From NCBI GenBank assembly GCA_035079005.1, contig CM068719.1, forward strand, positions 7,706,061 to 7,770,060: a DNA stretch of 64,000 bases, given 5' to 3'. The notes under the pieces were generated by a model that was given only the letters and a program-made list of their open reading frames with translations, was not told where the DNA came from and ran no database searches. How positions within the stretch are numbered: the first letter of the stretch is position 1; the number at the start of each line of letters is the position of its first letter. Source of the stretch: Fraxinus americana (Eukaryota > Streptophyta > Magnoliopsida > Lamiales > Oleaceae). Position numbers and translations under genes: made by a program. Of this stretch, positions 12,346 through 23,366 are shown piece by piece.

Positions 12346-12778
12346 TTGCAATTTTCCCTTAAATATATGAATATGAGACACTTTTGTTAATTTTATCATT
12401 TCATACAACGTATACAATGTTACACGGTGATACCAATGGAGACTAATAGAAAAGTAAATATAAGAAAATGAAGAGGATTTAGTGGGAAATATTCATGTGT
12501 CCTATCATACGGATGGTAGTGGGATGAGTCAAGGTCGAGGGGAAACTATTCCCGTCACTTGCCTCGTCGAGTATTTTTATCTCCTTATCCAACCCTATAC
12601 CTGGTTAAGACGTGGCAGAGCGAGGCGAGGCCTCTGCCCTGTTTATCATCCTGTTTATTATTTATTTATTTTTTTCGTATTTTTAGTTGGGGAAAATCAT
12701 TACTTTTTTTTTTCCAATTTGTAGAACAATTCATTTTTCATTTAGAAAGAATGATGAATCTTTCTTTTATTTGATAAA

Positions 12779-13781
12779 GGGTTAATTTCACAAATGGTCA
12801 CTCAAGTTACACCAAAATGTCAAAACGGTCACTGAAGTTACAAAATTGCACTAACGGTCACTCAAGTATCACCCAATTTCAAGAATGGTCACTGAAGGAC
12901 CAAATGAGTTTGACACTGAAAATGAGGACCTACACCGCAAATTTGACAAGAGCCATTTTTTCCCATTTTTCCTGCCATTTTGTAACGAAATTCCGGCGCC
13001 GTCCGACCTCCTAAGCCGTCGGAAATGAGCACCGGTTGAAAGCACTCCTCTTCCTCTTCAATTAGCATCCAACATCTCCCAATTTCATCAACTTATGTGA
13101 TTGGAATCGATGCTCAAAGTTCAATGCCCATAAATCTGAAAATCGCCAAATAAATCGAGCTCCAGTCGAAATTGGCCATGGCCGATACCTGGGCAAGCTT
13201 CGCCAGGTGAAGAGGATCAAATCCCAGGTGGTCCGAGATCGGGGCGTGGACGGACGGCTCCGGAATTTGAGTTTTCATAAGACAATGCCGCGACATCCGA
13301 GATTGGCGAGGAACTTGCTACAAAATTAAAATTTTCTGCTGTTGTTTGTGTTAAATTGGAGACATGGACGTAGTCGTCTGGTGATAGCGAAGCTTTCCCA
13401 GGTATGGGTCATGGCCAATTTTGATCGAAGCTCGATTTATTTGGCGATTTTCAGATTTATGGGCATTGAACTTTGAGCATCGATTCCAATCACATAAGTT
13501 GATGAAATTGGGAGATGTTGGATGCTAATTGAAGAGGAAGATGAGTGCTTTTGACCGGTGCTCATTTCCGGTGGTTTAGGAGGTCGGACGGCGCCGGAAT
13601 TTCGTTGCAAAATGGCCGGAAATATGGGAGAAAAATGGCTCTTGTCAAATTTGCGGTGTAGGTCCTCATTTTCAGTGTTAAACTCATTTGGTCCTTCAGT
13701 GACCATTCTTGAAACTGGGTGATACTTGAGTGACCGTTAGTGTAATTTTGTAACTTGAGTGACCATTTGTGAAATTAACCC
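12779..13781. mobile_element. Mutator-like long-terminal-inverted-repeat element
   Basis: A 1003-bp element is flanked by a perfect 10-bp direct repeat ATTTGATAAA (12769-12778 and 13782-13791), within the 9-11 bp range of Mutator-like elements. The arms, about 400 bp each (12779 to about 13205, and about 13379 to 13781), are close inverted copies ending in GGGTTAATTTCACAAATGG. The left arm has about 30 extra bases near 12812-12840. The word GGTCACT(C/G)AAG recurs four times in the left arm and three times in the right. The spacer (about 13206-13378) has no coding signal. A transcript across it would form a long hairpin. It is non-autonomous. Confidence 0.8.
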
Positions 13782-13791
13782 ATTTGATAAA

Positions 13792-16022
13792 AGACCTATA
13801 TCTTAAAATGAACTTTAAAAAGGACGGGGACCATGTTCCCAACTCCTACCCCTGTTCTGCTTTCGTTTCTGGGCCATGACCCCTACCCACTCCTTTGTAC
13901 CAAATTAGGTGAGAAATCCCATTTGAGTGGGATCCGAGGATAGTGAATTTAACAGAGTTTTTGCCATTCATTCCTACCCGATCACTTAACCAAATGACCT
14001 TTAGTCCAATAAAATATATAAAAAATAATAACAATAAACAAATACCTATGATACCCTAAAAACGTATGTTGGCATTCTCAAAAGGCGATTCTAGTGGTGA
14101 CTTCATCGACTACAAATTGAAAGCTCCTATGTTAAGGATCAAGTAGATTTATCTTAGATTAATCTCAAACAAGTGCAAGAAGCTCCAATTCTAAGGTTAC
14201 CATTTCTTATGTTGTTCTTGTGAAGAACTAATTCATCAATTTATCATTTCCGAAATTGACTATGCCGAATATAAGAAGATAAATTTGAATGTTCAAATCT
14301 TAACATGTAGCAATAAACATTATATCTTCATATTTAACTTTAAAGGATGTTCCATCGACTAAAATTAGGCATCGCATTGAAGATGTAAATTCTCAAATAC
14401 ATGGTCCAATAGCCATAAAAAGTATTTGTAGTGGTCATCGACATCTATCTCTTCCCTTGTCACCTAGCCAGTTTAACATAACTCTCCTAGGGTGAACCTA
14501 TATTAAATCTTCCAATGTGCATTCTTTGATCTTTCAAGCTTTTTGATAGCTTATGACCATCTCAAATTCTCGATTGATGTAGTGAATAATATGTGCAGGT
14601 CTAAATATTATCATTGAATCTTGAAACTTGTGCATTTTATATCTTCCATTAACACACGATCTAGCTTGTTTGTGATATTAAGATAAATACCCATTGAGCA
14701 AGTATGTTCACGTGCTTAACAGAACAATAAAGAAATTAGTTGTGTCAAACTACTGTCATCTACACAAACAATTGTGTAGGTTGTCCTTTTTTATTTCTTC
14801 ATTTTGAATTTAAAGTTGTGTTTCAGTACAATTATGTGCACAACTTCTTGAAGATCTTTTTTTGTGTCATAATAGTTGGTTGATTTGTAAATTTTTATCA
14901 TCGAGAATCACATGTGAAGTACGAGAAGATTGTGGACGAGGCCCAATTTACGAGTTCCCACCTAATTCGTGTCTAAATTTGGATAAATCAATGAGATCTT
15001 GGTTTGTAAATGAAATTTTCTCCTCATTGTCTTGAATTATCTTAGGGTTTGTATATCCTGATATGTAGATCCATCTTTGAAATAGCTATAGCATTCTTTT
15101 GAGCTATCTTAACAGTGTTCTAAAAATCATCAGATGATGGTCCACTTCATCACTTGCTTAATGTTCATTATCAGGGATATCCATCTTCACAAAAGTTACA
15201 CCAAAGAGAAGAACGATATTTTTGGTTGAGTTGAATCAGCCACCTCACTTGCAAGTTAGAAGTAATCTTTATTGGTGGAATTGAGAAATGCGTATTGTCG
15301 GCAAAAAGAAATTTGAAACCCATCTTGTACTTAGACGGTTCAACGTTAAGAAGATTTTGTACATCATGATACACGTTCACATCTGGTGCATTAACCGATA
15401 CATGATGTGCATCAACACCTTCTATATTAGTCCTAGTCCAATTTCATGTCGATCGATAATGTTCATTCGTTAGAAACTTAATAAAGTAACAATTTGCAAG
15501 TAATATTGAATCCATGTATGCATTTTAATACAAAATTCAAAAAAGCTAGCTAAGTGAACCAGAGAGTTGGTTAGTCAACTGAGGACCATCTATTAACCAA
15601 TGTCTGGTAACATACCATCTATTAGCAACTTAGCATACAGTCTAGTAATCGAATGTTAATAGATAGTTAACAAGTTGTCTATTTAACAATGTACAAACCA
15701 CGTTCTTTCTTATGAATTTGCTCAGAAAATAAAAAAATATGTCCAAGAAGTCGTGCACATCTATGTAAACACACTACAATAATCCAACATCGCATTTAAC
15801 AATTATAAACGAAACTCAAACTAACGAATCCGAGCTAAGTAAACACAAGAAAGTGCAAATGTTCTTACTGATTCAAAATGATGAAATGTTCCCTGGAAAA
15901 TGACTCTTCATTCAACATTTACCTCAGTCGATGCTCCTAACAAACCGCTTCTTGTTTGCATGTTACTACACATAAAATTGTTTGGACAAAATCTGCATTT
16001 TCTAGTTTCTCCATTCCATTCC
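13792..16022. other. Intergenic stretch upstream of the DnaJ relic
   Basis: No gene is recognised. The last 70 bases before the DnaJ ATG (16020-16088) are strongly CT-rich, with repeated CTCCT, as is common in plant 5' leaders, and probably represent the old 5' untranslated region. The remainder is AT-rich with no open frame resembling a known protein. Confidence 0.4.
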
Positions 16023-16948
16023 ATACAATTTCCATTTCTCCATCCCTTCTCCTCTCCTCTCCTCTGCAGCACCGCCATCCTCTCCCTCATGGGAGATCTT
16101 CGAGACTCAGAAACACATAATTTTTACTACATTCTTGGTGTTCCAAAGACTGCATCCCTCCCTGATATTTGCAGAAAATACAAAACTCTTATTGTCAAAT
16201 GGCATCCTGACAAAAATCCCAAAAACAAAGCGGAAGCTGAAGCCAAGATCAGATCCATCAATGAGGCCTATAGGGTACGTCCCTAACTGGGATTTCATCC
16301 TTTCTATGCAAGATATTGACTTGCAATTGAATTTTGTTCTATTCACCGTAATGAATAATTGTATGCAAACTGTTTGGTTTTCTGAGTCAATGAATTAACT
16401 TTCAGGCGCTTAGCATTGTAAAGAAGACAAGCAAATTTATCAAATGGAGATGAGCCAAAAATACCAAACTATTACAAAACGGATGATGAATTCTACATTT
16501 CTAGCCCTACGCTTCTTTCACGTTCAAGCAGCCAATGCAGCCCATCCCCAAGTCCAAGAAATTTGTCCAGAAATTCAAGCTGAAGCAGCAGAACTCCAAC
16601 ACTAGCAGATTACTATGCCGATTTTCCAAGAACTCCAACCAGGGTTAGCGCTCCATCAACACCTAGTGCCACACTAACCCAAGAGATTCAATCCCCCTAT
16701 CAAAAATAAGCAAAACCCGTATTATGTTTTCGAGGTCTGCAGCCTGGAAAAAACCACAGGCCCTTGAAAAGAAACTAGAATGCACCCTTGACGAATTGTT
16801 GCATGGATGTGTCAAAAAGATCAAGATCACAAGAGATGTCATCTTAAATCCAGCATACACGAGTTTTTTCTTGAATCACCTCATTCAAAAGTTTAAGAAG
16901 ATGAGATAAACTTATTTATTTAAGTTATGTAGTTTAACGTGCATCCTC

Positions 16949-17640
16949 AGGTATAGGATAGATTTGTTTGTTTCTTTGTTTTTCTTTCTCAAAAGGCTTC
17001 ACACGTCTATAGTTTTATAAATTGGTGACAACGAGTCCTAAACTAAGGACTTATACCTGCCATAATATCACGCTGAACCATCTTGTTTAAAAGCTAAACT
17101 CGGGTATAGGATAGATTTGTTTGTTTCTTTGTTTTTCTTTTTCAAAAGGCTTGACATGTCTATAGTTTTATAAATTGGTGCCAATGAGTCCTAAACTAAG
17201 GACTTTTATATATATATATATATTTTTTTTTATTTTTATTTTTATTTTTATTTTTATTTTTATTTATTATTTTTTTTTTTTCGCCCCCTCCAAAAGGCTT
17301 GAAATGTATACAATTTTATAAATCAGCGATGACGAGTCCTAAACTCAGGACTTTTACTTGTTGTAATACCACGTTGACAACCAAGTGCAGATACGGGGGG
17401 GGGGGGGGGGTCCTTGGTTGGGCTATAGCCCCCCCCCACAAGGCCCAAAAAAATTTTTTTTTAAAGGTTTTTTCTTTTTTTTTTTCTTAAAACAATTTTT
17501 CATGTGTAAAATTTTTTTTTTCCACGTATTAGCCCGGTTTGAAATTTTGTAGCCCGGTCTTAGATCCAATCTTGGATTCGCCCCTGTTGACAACCTTGTC
17601 TAAAAGCTAAAACTTTTGGATCACCATATGGTTCAACGTT
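16949..17640. repeat. Imperfect tandem repeat of about 155 bp in the DnaJ relic intron
   Basis: Three diverged direct copies begin near 16949, 17101 and 17287. The first two share GGATAGATTTGTTTGTTTC and all share AAAAGGCTT and GAGTCCTAAACT. The third is split by the hAT element at 17382-17586. An AT-rich simple stretch (TA)n plus (TTTTA)n at about 17202-17280 separates copies 2 and 3. The array lengthens the last intron of the broken DnaJ gene. Confidence 0.65.
17382..17586. mobile_element. Short non-autonomous hAT element with G16 tract
   Basis: A 205-bp element has a perfect 8-bp target duplication TTGACAAC (17374-17381 and 17587-17594). The left end CAAGTGCAGATACGG and the complement of the right end, CAGGGGCGAATCCAAG, are weakly similar. 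An uninterrupted version of the site exists in the first tandem copy near 17070. The element contains a run of 16 G (17395-17410), then C9 and long T runs. It is non-coding. Confidence 0.65.
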
Positions 17641-18414
17641 TCTTTCCACCAACCTTTACGAAATTTGATTTTTCCCTAGGGTCAATGCGTCTGTGGGTCT
17701 AACTACTTATTTTGCATGCCTCATTTAAAATCTTAGGCTGTCTGAGATAAGGCATACTTATTTGTGTAAATTATGTATTCAACAATGCCCCAAAGCCACT
17801 TACGCATGGGTTAAATTCATTTTTTCATAAAAGCTTGACGTGTACTATGTTATTTTAGGTGAGATGGTTCAACATTTCTCCCCCCTCACCCCTCTTAAGA
17901 AATTTGATTTTTCCCTCTAAGATCAATGTGTGAGTACAGCTACTTATTTTGCCCGATCATCTCTCATGGCAGATTTATCATCAAAGAGGAAGAGACACTA
18001 ATAATCAAGGTGAAGGCAGGATGGAGAAAAGGAACAAAGTTAACATTTGAAGGAAAGGGAGATGAGAAACCAGGCACCCTTCCAGCAGACATAATCTTCG
18101 CCATTGTTGAAAAAAAGCATCCAATTTTTAAACGAAGAGGAGATGATTTGGAGATAGGAGTTGAAGTGCCTCTGGTTCAATCCCTAACATGTTGTACATT
18201 TACAGTCCCTCTATTAGGAGGCCAAACGACACTTTCAATGGATGAAATTATATATCCTGGATATGAGAAAATTATCCCTGGACAAGGTATGCCTAAATTC
18301 ACGGATGAAGCTAAGAGAGGAGATCTTCGACTCAAATTTCTCGTCAAATTTCCAACAGAATTGAGCAATGAACAATGTTCCGATCTAGTTAATATTTTAC
18401 AAGAATGTTCTTGA

Positions 18415-19424
18415 TTGATCATGCATTAATTGTTATTTGTCTCTTTTAAATTTCATGTTCCTGTATTTTAGTTTTAATTAGGCACGTAGATAAGGTATAC
18501 TGATATAGTGACATGTACATATGCATCCCAGAATGCTTGATGCTAGGAGCAAAAATTGCCCCTTACTGGAGATGACAGGATTTTTTTTTACTCCTTTCTG
18601 TAATCAAACACTGAAGAAACAATTTTAGATGAGCATAATGGACTATTGTGAATTTCTCATTATAGTTTCTGATTAAAATAAGAAAGACGAACTGAAGTTT
18701 AAGGAGGGACATATAAATGGTGAAGTTAGATGTGTAAATTAAAGCTTTAATTAATGGTTTGATTCTCCCTCACCCTAGTCATGTTACTGAATCACATAAA
18801 TTCATGTTTTCTCTACTCTATTTGCTTTTATTTTTCGCTGCGTTCATTAGTGGGTGGTGGTGTTCATTTGTCACTTGGTGTGCTTGTCAATAGTGGGACT
18901 GACTGGATCCGCCTTAGAAATTGTAGGGTCGGCCAATTGAACTCTGATGGTCAGGTTAGACTAAGAATTTGGAATAAATATTGACGGGCTGAGTGAATTG
19001 TGTGAAAGATTATATATTTATATATATATACATACACACACACATATATTTTTTTGTATGTTCGTTTTTAGGAAATGGCCTTTGGGTATATCTATAGGTT
19101 GTCAAAGTAGTAGAACTGTCACGTTGTTCCAGCCTCAACTCATTGATGTAAATCTTGTTTGTGTGTCAAGTTGGAGAGCTTTCTGGCTAGATTAGCACTA
19201 CCTCTGGTTGCTTTGCCTTCGTCTCTTCTACTTGGCCTCTTCTGGTTAACTTTCAACCAACCCAATTCATGCATTCTTGACCTAAAATCTTAGGTGGAAC
19301 TAAGATCTTTGTCTTCTGGTGATGACCTCTTGATTTGGCTTTTGATTCATCTGCTCTTAATTTGGCTTCTAACTTGCACCGTGATAACATTTTCAAGGTA
19401 GCCTTACTGTCTTACTGATGCTGC
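18415..19424. other. Intergenic stretch with a TA/CA microsatellite
   Basis: Apart from the likely 3' untranslated part of the DnaJ relic just after 18414, nothing recognisable is present. A short TA/CA simple repeat lies at about 19010-19050. No open frame resembles a known protein. Confidence 0.4.
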
Positions 19425-20724
19425 TGTTACAACCTAAATTTTACCTTTGAAATCATTATACATGTACTGTAAAAGAGTATTTTTATAATCAAAAGAAAAA
19501 AAAGGATAATGTTTTATTAATATGCGAAGATTTAATATTAGTTTTAAGAGAAATACAATGAACATTATTAAAATCTTTAATTACATAATTTATTCTTATT
19601 TTTCACCCACGCAAGCACAATCCACCTCCGATCGCCTCGAACCCACCTTTTTTAGTTACTTATAAAAGGTTTAACATATACGTGTGAGACATAAATCTCA
19701 GTAAATGAATAATAACGAATATCATCTCATATATTAAATACGAAAAATCGTAAAATACATTTGGAGATAGGGGGAATTAAAATCCGAACTTCGTGGTTTA
19801 ATTCCTGTGTGTAGCGCTACTAAACTTCAATCCTTTGAACTTACACATATATGACCCTTATCATAATCATAATTTGGATTTCCGTATCATCATATTCATA
19901 ACATACATTTCCGCAATTTAAATAATGAAACAACAATTTATACTACTACACTTACAGTCGTATGGAAGAAGATAAAGGTAAATAGATGAAATTGTTTTGT
20001 TAAACTTTCACTCCAAAATTCTTTGGACATCCTGTGTGTTAAAATTTGTAATGTGAAAATGTTTTTATGGAAGATGAGTTGAGAGGAAGAGAGATATAAA
20101 CTAAAACATAAGTTGTGAGTGTAAGTGATGTGAGAGGGGTATAAATAAGGGTTTCTAAAGTTTGACCCATTTACCTATTTTTGGCATTAGCATTTATTTC
20201 TTTATTAATGTCACATGTTTTTCCATATATAAATGTAATAATTAAATATATTAATAAATATATAATTGCTACTAATAAGATATTGACATATAATTAAAGC
20301 ATTTAATTTAATTATGCCAAATTAAATATTCTATCATACCATATAAAAATGTGAAATTGCTAATTACAAATGCATAAATAATATTTCTAATTTTTAATTG
20401 ATGAAAATCTCTCTAATTATAACAATTAACCAATTAATTAGGTTAATTGACATGCAAAATTTAAATCAAATCATGCAATCACATTTAATCAAATGAGAAA
20501 TTAAGTTACTTTCCATAATCTAGATATGACAATCCCATAATATTTTCCTTGACTAAACATGACAATTCCATTATCATTTCTTTACCAAAATTTAAAATTA
20601 AAAAAAGTTCGCATGAGGTCCTTCAACTATGAAAAGTCATCAATTTGGTCCCCTAACTTTCAACATCTTATACTGAGGTCCTAAATTCAAGATTAATAAC
20701 TATTAGGACTTTTCGAGTGTTATA
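19425..20724 (-). repeat. 3' LTR of the Ty3/gypsy element
   Basis: This 1300-bp LTR aligns with the right LTR over its whole length, starting TGTTACAACCTAAATTTTAC and ending GGACTTTTCGAGTGTTATA on the plus strand. On the minus strand the start corresponds to a degraded form of TGTAACACCCG, a common LTR opening. Many substitutions and small indels separate the two LTRs, so the insertion is not recent. Confidence 0.8.
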
Positions 20725-20945
20725 ATCTACCCATTTTAAAATAAATTTTCATCCTCGAAAATAATCTTAGAATCATTGTTAAATAGTTGGGGATGCTTAG
20801 GTCGTATTTCATCCTTGCACTTCCAACTTTCCTCTTCGACCGAATGGTGTGGCCATAACACTTTGACCAATGATTCTTTGTTACGAAGATTTTGTACTTT
20901 CTGAGCTATAACTTAAAGTGAGGTTTCCTTATAGCTCAAATCTGG

Positions 20946-22700
20946 CTAAAGTTTCAAGGGTTGATGTTTCACCATGTGTTTAAATAAGGAAAGTACTTCT
21001 TGAGCACCTATAAGGAAGACGTATGCTGTAGAAAGCTCTAGTGGCAAAGTCAATTGATAAGCTACATTTTCAATCCGTTTTAGTATCTTTAAAGGTCCAA
21101 TGTACCTCGATCGAAGTTTCTCTTTCTTGCTAAATTGTAAGACAAGTTTCATTGGCGTGACTTCCGACAATAGATTCCAATTTCTTTCGCTTTCTATCAA
21201 CGCAACTTTTCTGTTGATTCTTAATCTAATCATGGAGTGTCGATCTAACCGATAGTGCTGCCATTCGAGTGATAGTGTATGAAGAAATTGTGACTACTTC
21301 GAGACTTAATCTTTCGAGTTCCTTCCACAGATATTTCTGAGCTATTAACATTGTTGCTTTATCTATGGTTTTCCTACTTAAAGCGCCTGCCACTACGTTT
21401 GCCTTGCTTGGTAATAGATTTTACTATCATAATCCTTTACTATTTCAAGCCATCTTCTCTGCCTCATGTTCAATAGTAAAAATCTAAATAAAAATATAAT
21501 TGAGGCTCTTATGATTATATAAATGTCACATTTACTCCAGTTCAAGTAGTGTCTACAAATTTTCAAGGCGTGTACTACCGCTACGAGTTCTAGGTTATAT
21601 GTGGGGTAATTCTATTCATAAGGTTTCAACTGTATATGACGTGCTTGGATGCAGCACTGTATATTACAAAACCTTTTGATCATTTAGGTGCATTAACTAA
21701 CTTCTTCAATTCTTCAAATGTTCCTCGTGCTCTTCTTCAATATTCGAAGAATTCAAAATATCATTGATGGATACAACGTCAAATTGATCTATGTATTCAT
21801 AGAATACGTGGTTTATCAAGTCCATGAGTACTCCGAGAGCATTAGTTAGGCCAAATGGCATAACTAAAAACTCGGGACCGTATCGAGTTCTAAAGGCCGT
21901 CTTTGACATATCACTAGATTTGATCCTCAATTGGTGGTATCTTGACCTCATGTCGATCTTTGAAAATGCCCTTACGCCTCGTAATTGGTCAAACGAGTCC
22001 TTAGTCATAGGAAGTGGATAATTATTCTTAATAGTGATTCTATTCAGTTCATGATAGTCGATGCACATCCTCATTAACCCATCTTTATTTTTGAAGAATA
22101 ACATTGGTTCTCCCCATGATGATACATTGGTCGAATGAATCCCTTTTTCCGACAATTCTTCTATTTATGATTTGAAATCCTGTAATTCCTTGGCTCTATT
22201 ATGTAAGGAGCCATAGAAATAGGTGTGCCACTGGGAATCAAATCAATTTTCAACTTCACTTCCTGTTTCGTAGGCATCCTAGGCAAGTCCTCAAACAAAG
22301 AAAAGCTTCTTGTTACTTCCATACTACTTTGACATCTCCCACTGTCAGTGCTTTATCTTCCTTTGCCAGCACTCACATATATCCCTCTCACTTTAAGAGT
22401 CTTTGGGCTTTCACATAAACAAATTGGAGTAAGGGTTTTGTCATTGTCACTAAAAGGCGAAGTTCTACCCTTTATACCACCTACAAACTACTTCTTTTCA
22501 AAGCATAGCACGATTCTTAGAAAGCCAATCCAAACCCAAAATTACATAGAATTCATGTATATTCAAAACATATAAGTTAGTTTCCTAAGTCCTACCATCA
22601 ATTTCTACCTTAGTTGTCCTTATTGTGTGATCTTTATCTCGTGTTTCTCTAATTCCATCTTTGAGGATAAGTCATCATGTCAAGGTCCCTATCTTTGTAA
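20946..22700 (-). pseudogene. Ty3/gypsy pol remains (protease, RT, RNase H, integrase end)
   Basis: Reading the minus strand from 22700 to 20946: a protease-like stretch near 22490-22540 containing LGLDWLSKNRAML with flanking stops; then reverse transcriptase at 22155-21706 with MCIDYHELNRITIKNNYPLP, SKIDMRS-YHQLRI and MPFGLTNA; then RNase H pieces near 21640-21400 (NYPTYNLELVAVVHALK, interrupted by stops); then the integrase C-terminal GPY-type segment at 21233-20946 (RYIGPLKILKRIENVAYQL). The catalytic FIDD of RT reads SIND, which would inactivate it. The integrase core is absent between RNase H and the GPY segment. A second RNase H-like piece (LVKDYKYTIYYH) sits out of order at about 22906-22721, showing rearrangement. 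Confidence 0.8.
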
Positions 22701-23349
22701 AAACTCGAGTAGATGGTTCTTTAACTGCCAACCTTAGTTTTTAAAAATCTCTCACCAACTATTCTCGTATTGAGGTCACTAATGCCAACTTTCCAACCAT
22801 CTTCTTGTTTAAGGCATCGCCTACTTCTTGTCTTTACCCGGTGATAATAAATCGTATACTTATAATCCTTCACTAGCTCCAACATGTTGTGATTCAAGTT
22901 CCCCACACGTCCTATTCAACCTCAAGTATATCTCATGTTTTCGGATTTAATCTCTAACCGATTGTGAGCGTCTATCATTTATTTAAAAAAAAAAAAAATT
23001 ATATTGACTTAACTTTCTAATTTAAACAAATATAACTAAGTTAAGCACATTGTTTCATAACTAAACATGCTCCATAAATCATACTTCTCTTAAATATAGG
23101 TTCCCAAAATAAAGATTTCTAAATTAGATATTTCCATAATTAGAAGTTTCTAAAATTTAGAAACTTTTTTTATTAGGGTACTTTTCTAAATGACATTTTC
23201 TAATTTAAAGGATTTTTATGCATAAGAGTTTCTGTAATTAAAAATATATAATATATTTTAAATTTTTTTTGTTTCTATGAACAGTGTTTTTCTAAAAAAA
23301 AAAAAAAGAACTTTTTTTTAAAAAAATTCAGTCTACAAAAACGCAGACT

Positions 23350-23362
23350 TGCTATGATACCA
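23350..23362 (-). other. Primer binding site (initiator Met tRNA)
   Basis: On the minus strand this reads TGGTATCATAGCA, one change from the usual plant retrotransposon primer site TGGTATCAGAGC. It lies four bases inside the right LTR, as expected for the 5' end of a minus-strand element. Confidence 0.75.
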
Positions 23363-23366
23363 TATT

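Larger units (their letters stand above)
16089..18414 (+). pseudogene. Type II DnaJ/HSP40 (DNAJB-like) pseudogene
   Basis: This is a J-protein co-chaperone gene, normally partnering Hsp70, now broken. Exon 1 (16089-16274) encodes 62 residues of J domain with the HPD signature in KWHPDKNP and ends at a good GTACGT donor. Exon 2 starts after AG at 16405. Its reading (DEPKIPNYYKTDDEF, later LECTLDELLHGCVKKI) is DnaJ-like but lies in different frames: at least three frame changes (near 16415-16423, 16441-16446 and 16690-16700) plus a TGA at 16581-16583 where CGA would restore Arg. The last exon (17973-18414) is open and encodes the DnaJ C-terminal client-binding domain (GWRKGTKLTFEGKG, PADIIF, GDDLEIGVEVPL, DLRLKFLVKFP). 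The donor after 16860 is weak. The final intron carries repeats and a hAT element. There is no Gly/Phe or zinc-finger region, as expected for DNAJB13-like proteins. A J-domain-only transcript is conceivable. Confidence 0.8.
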
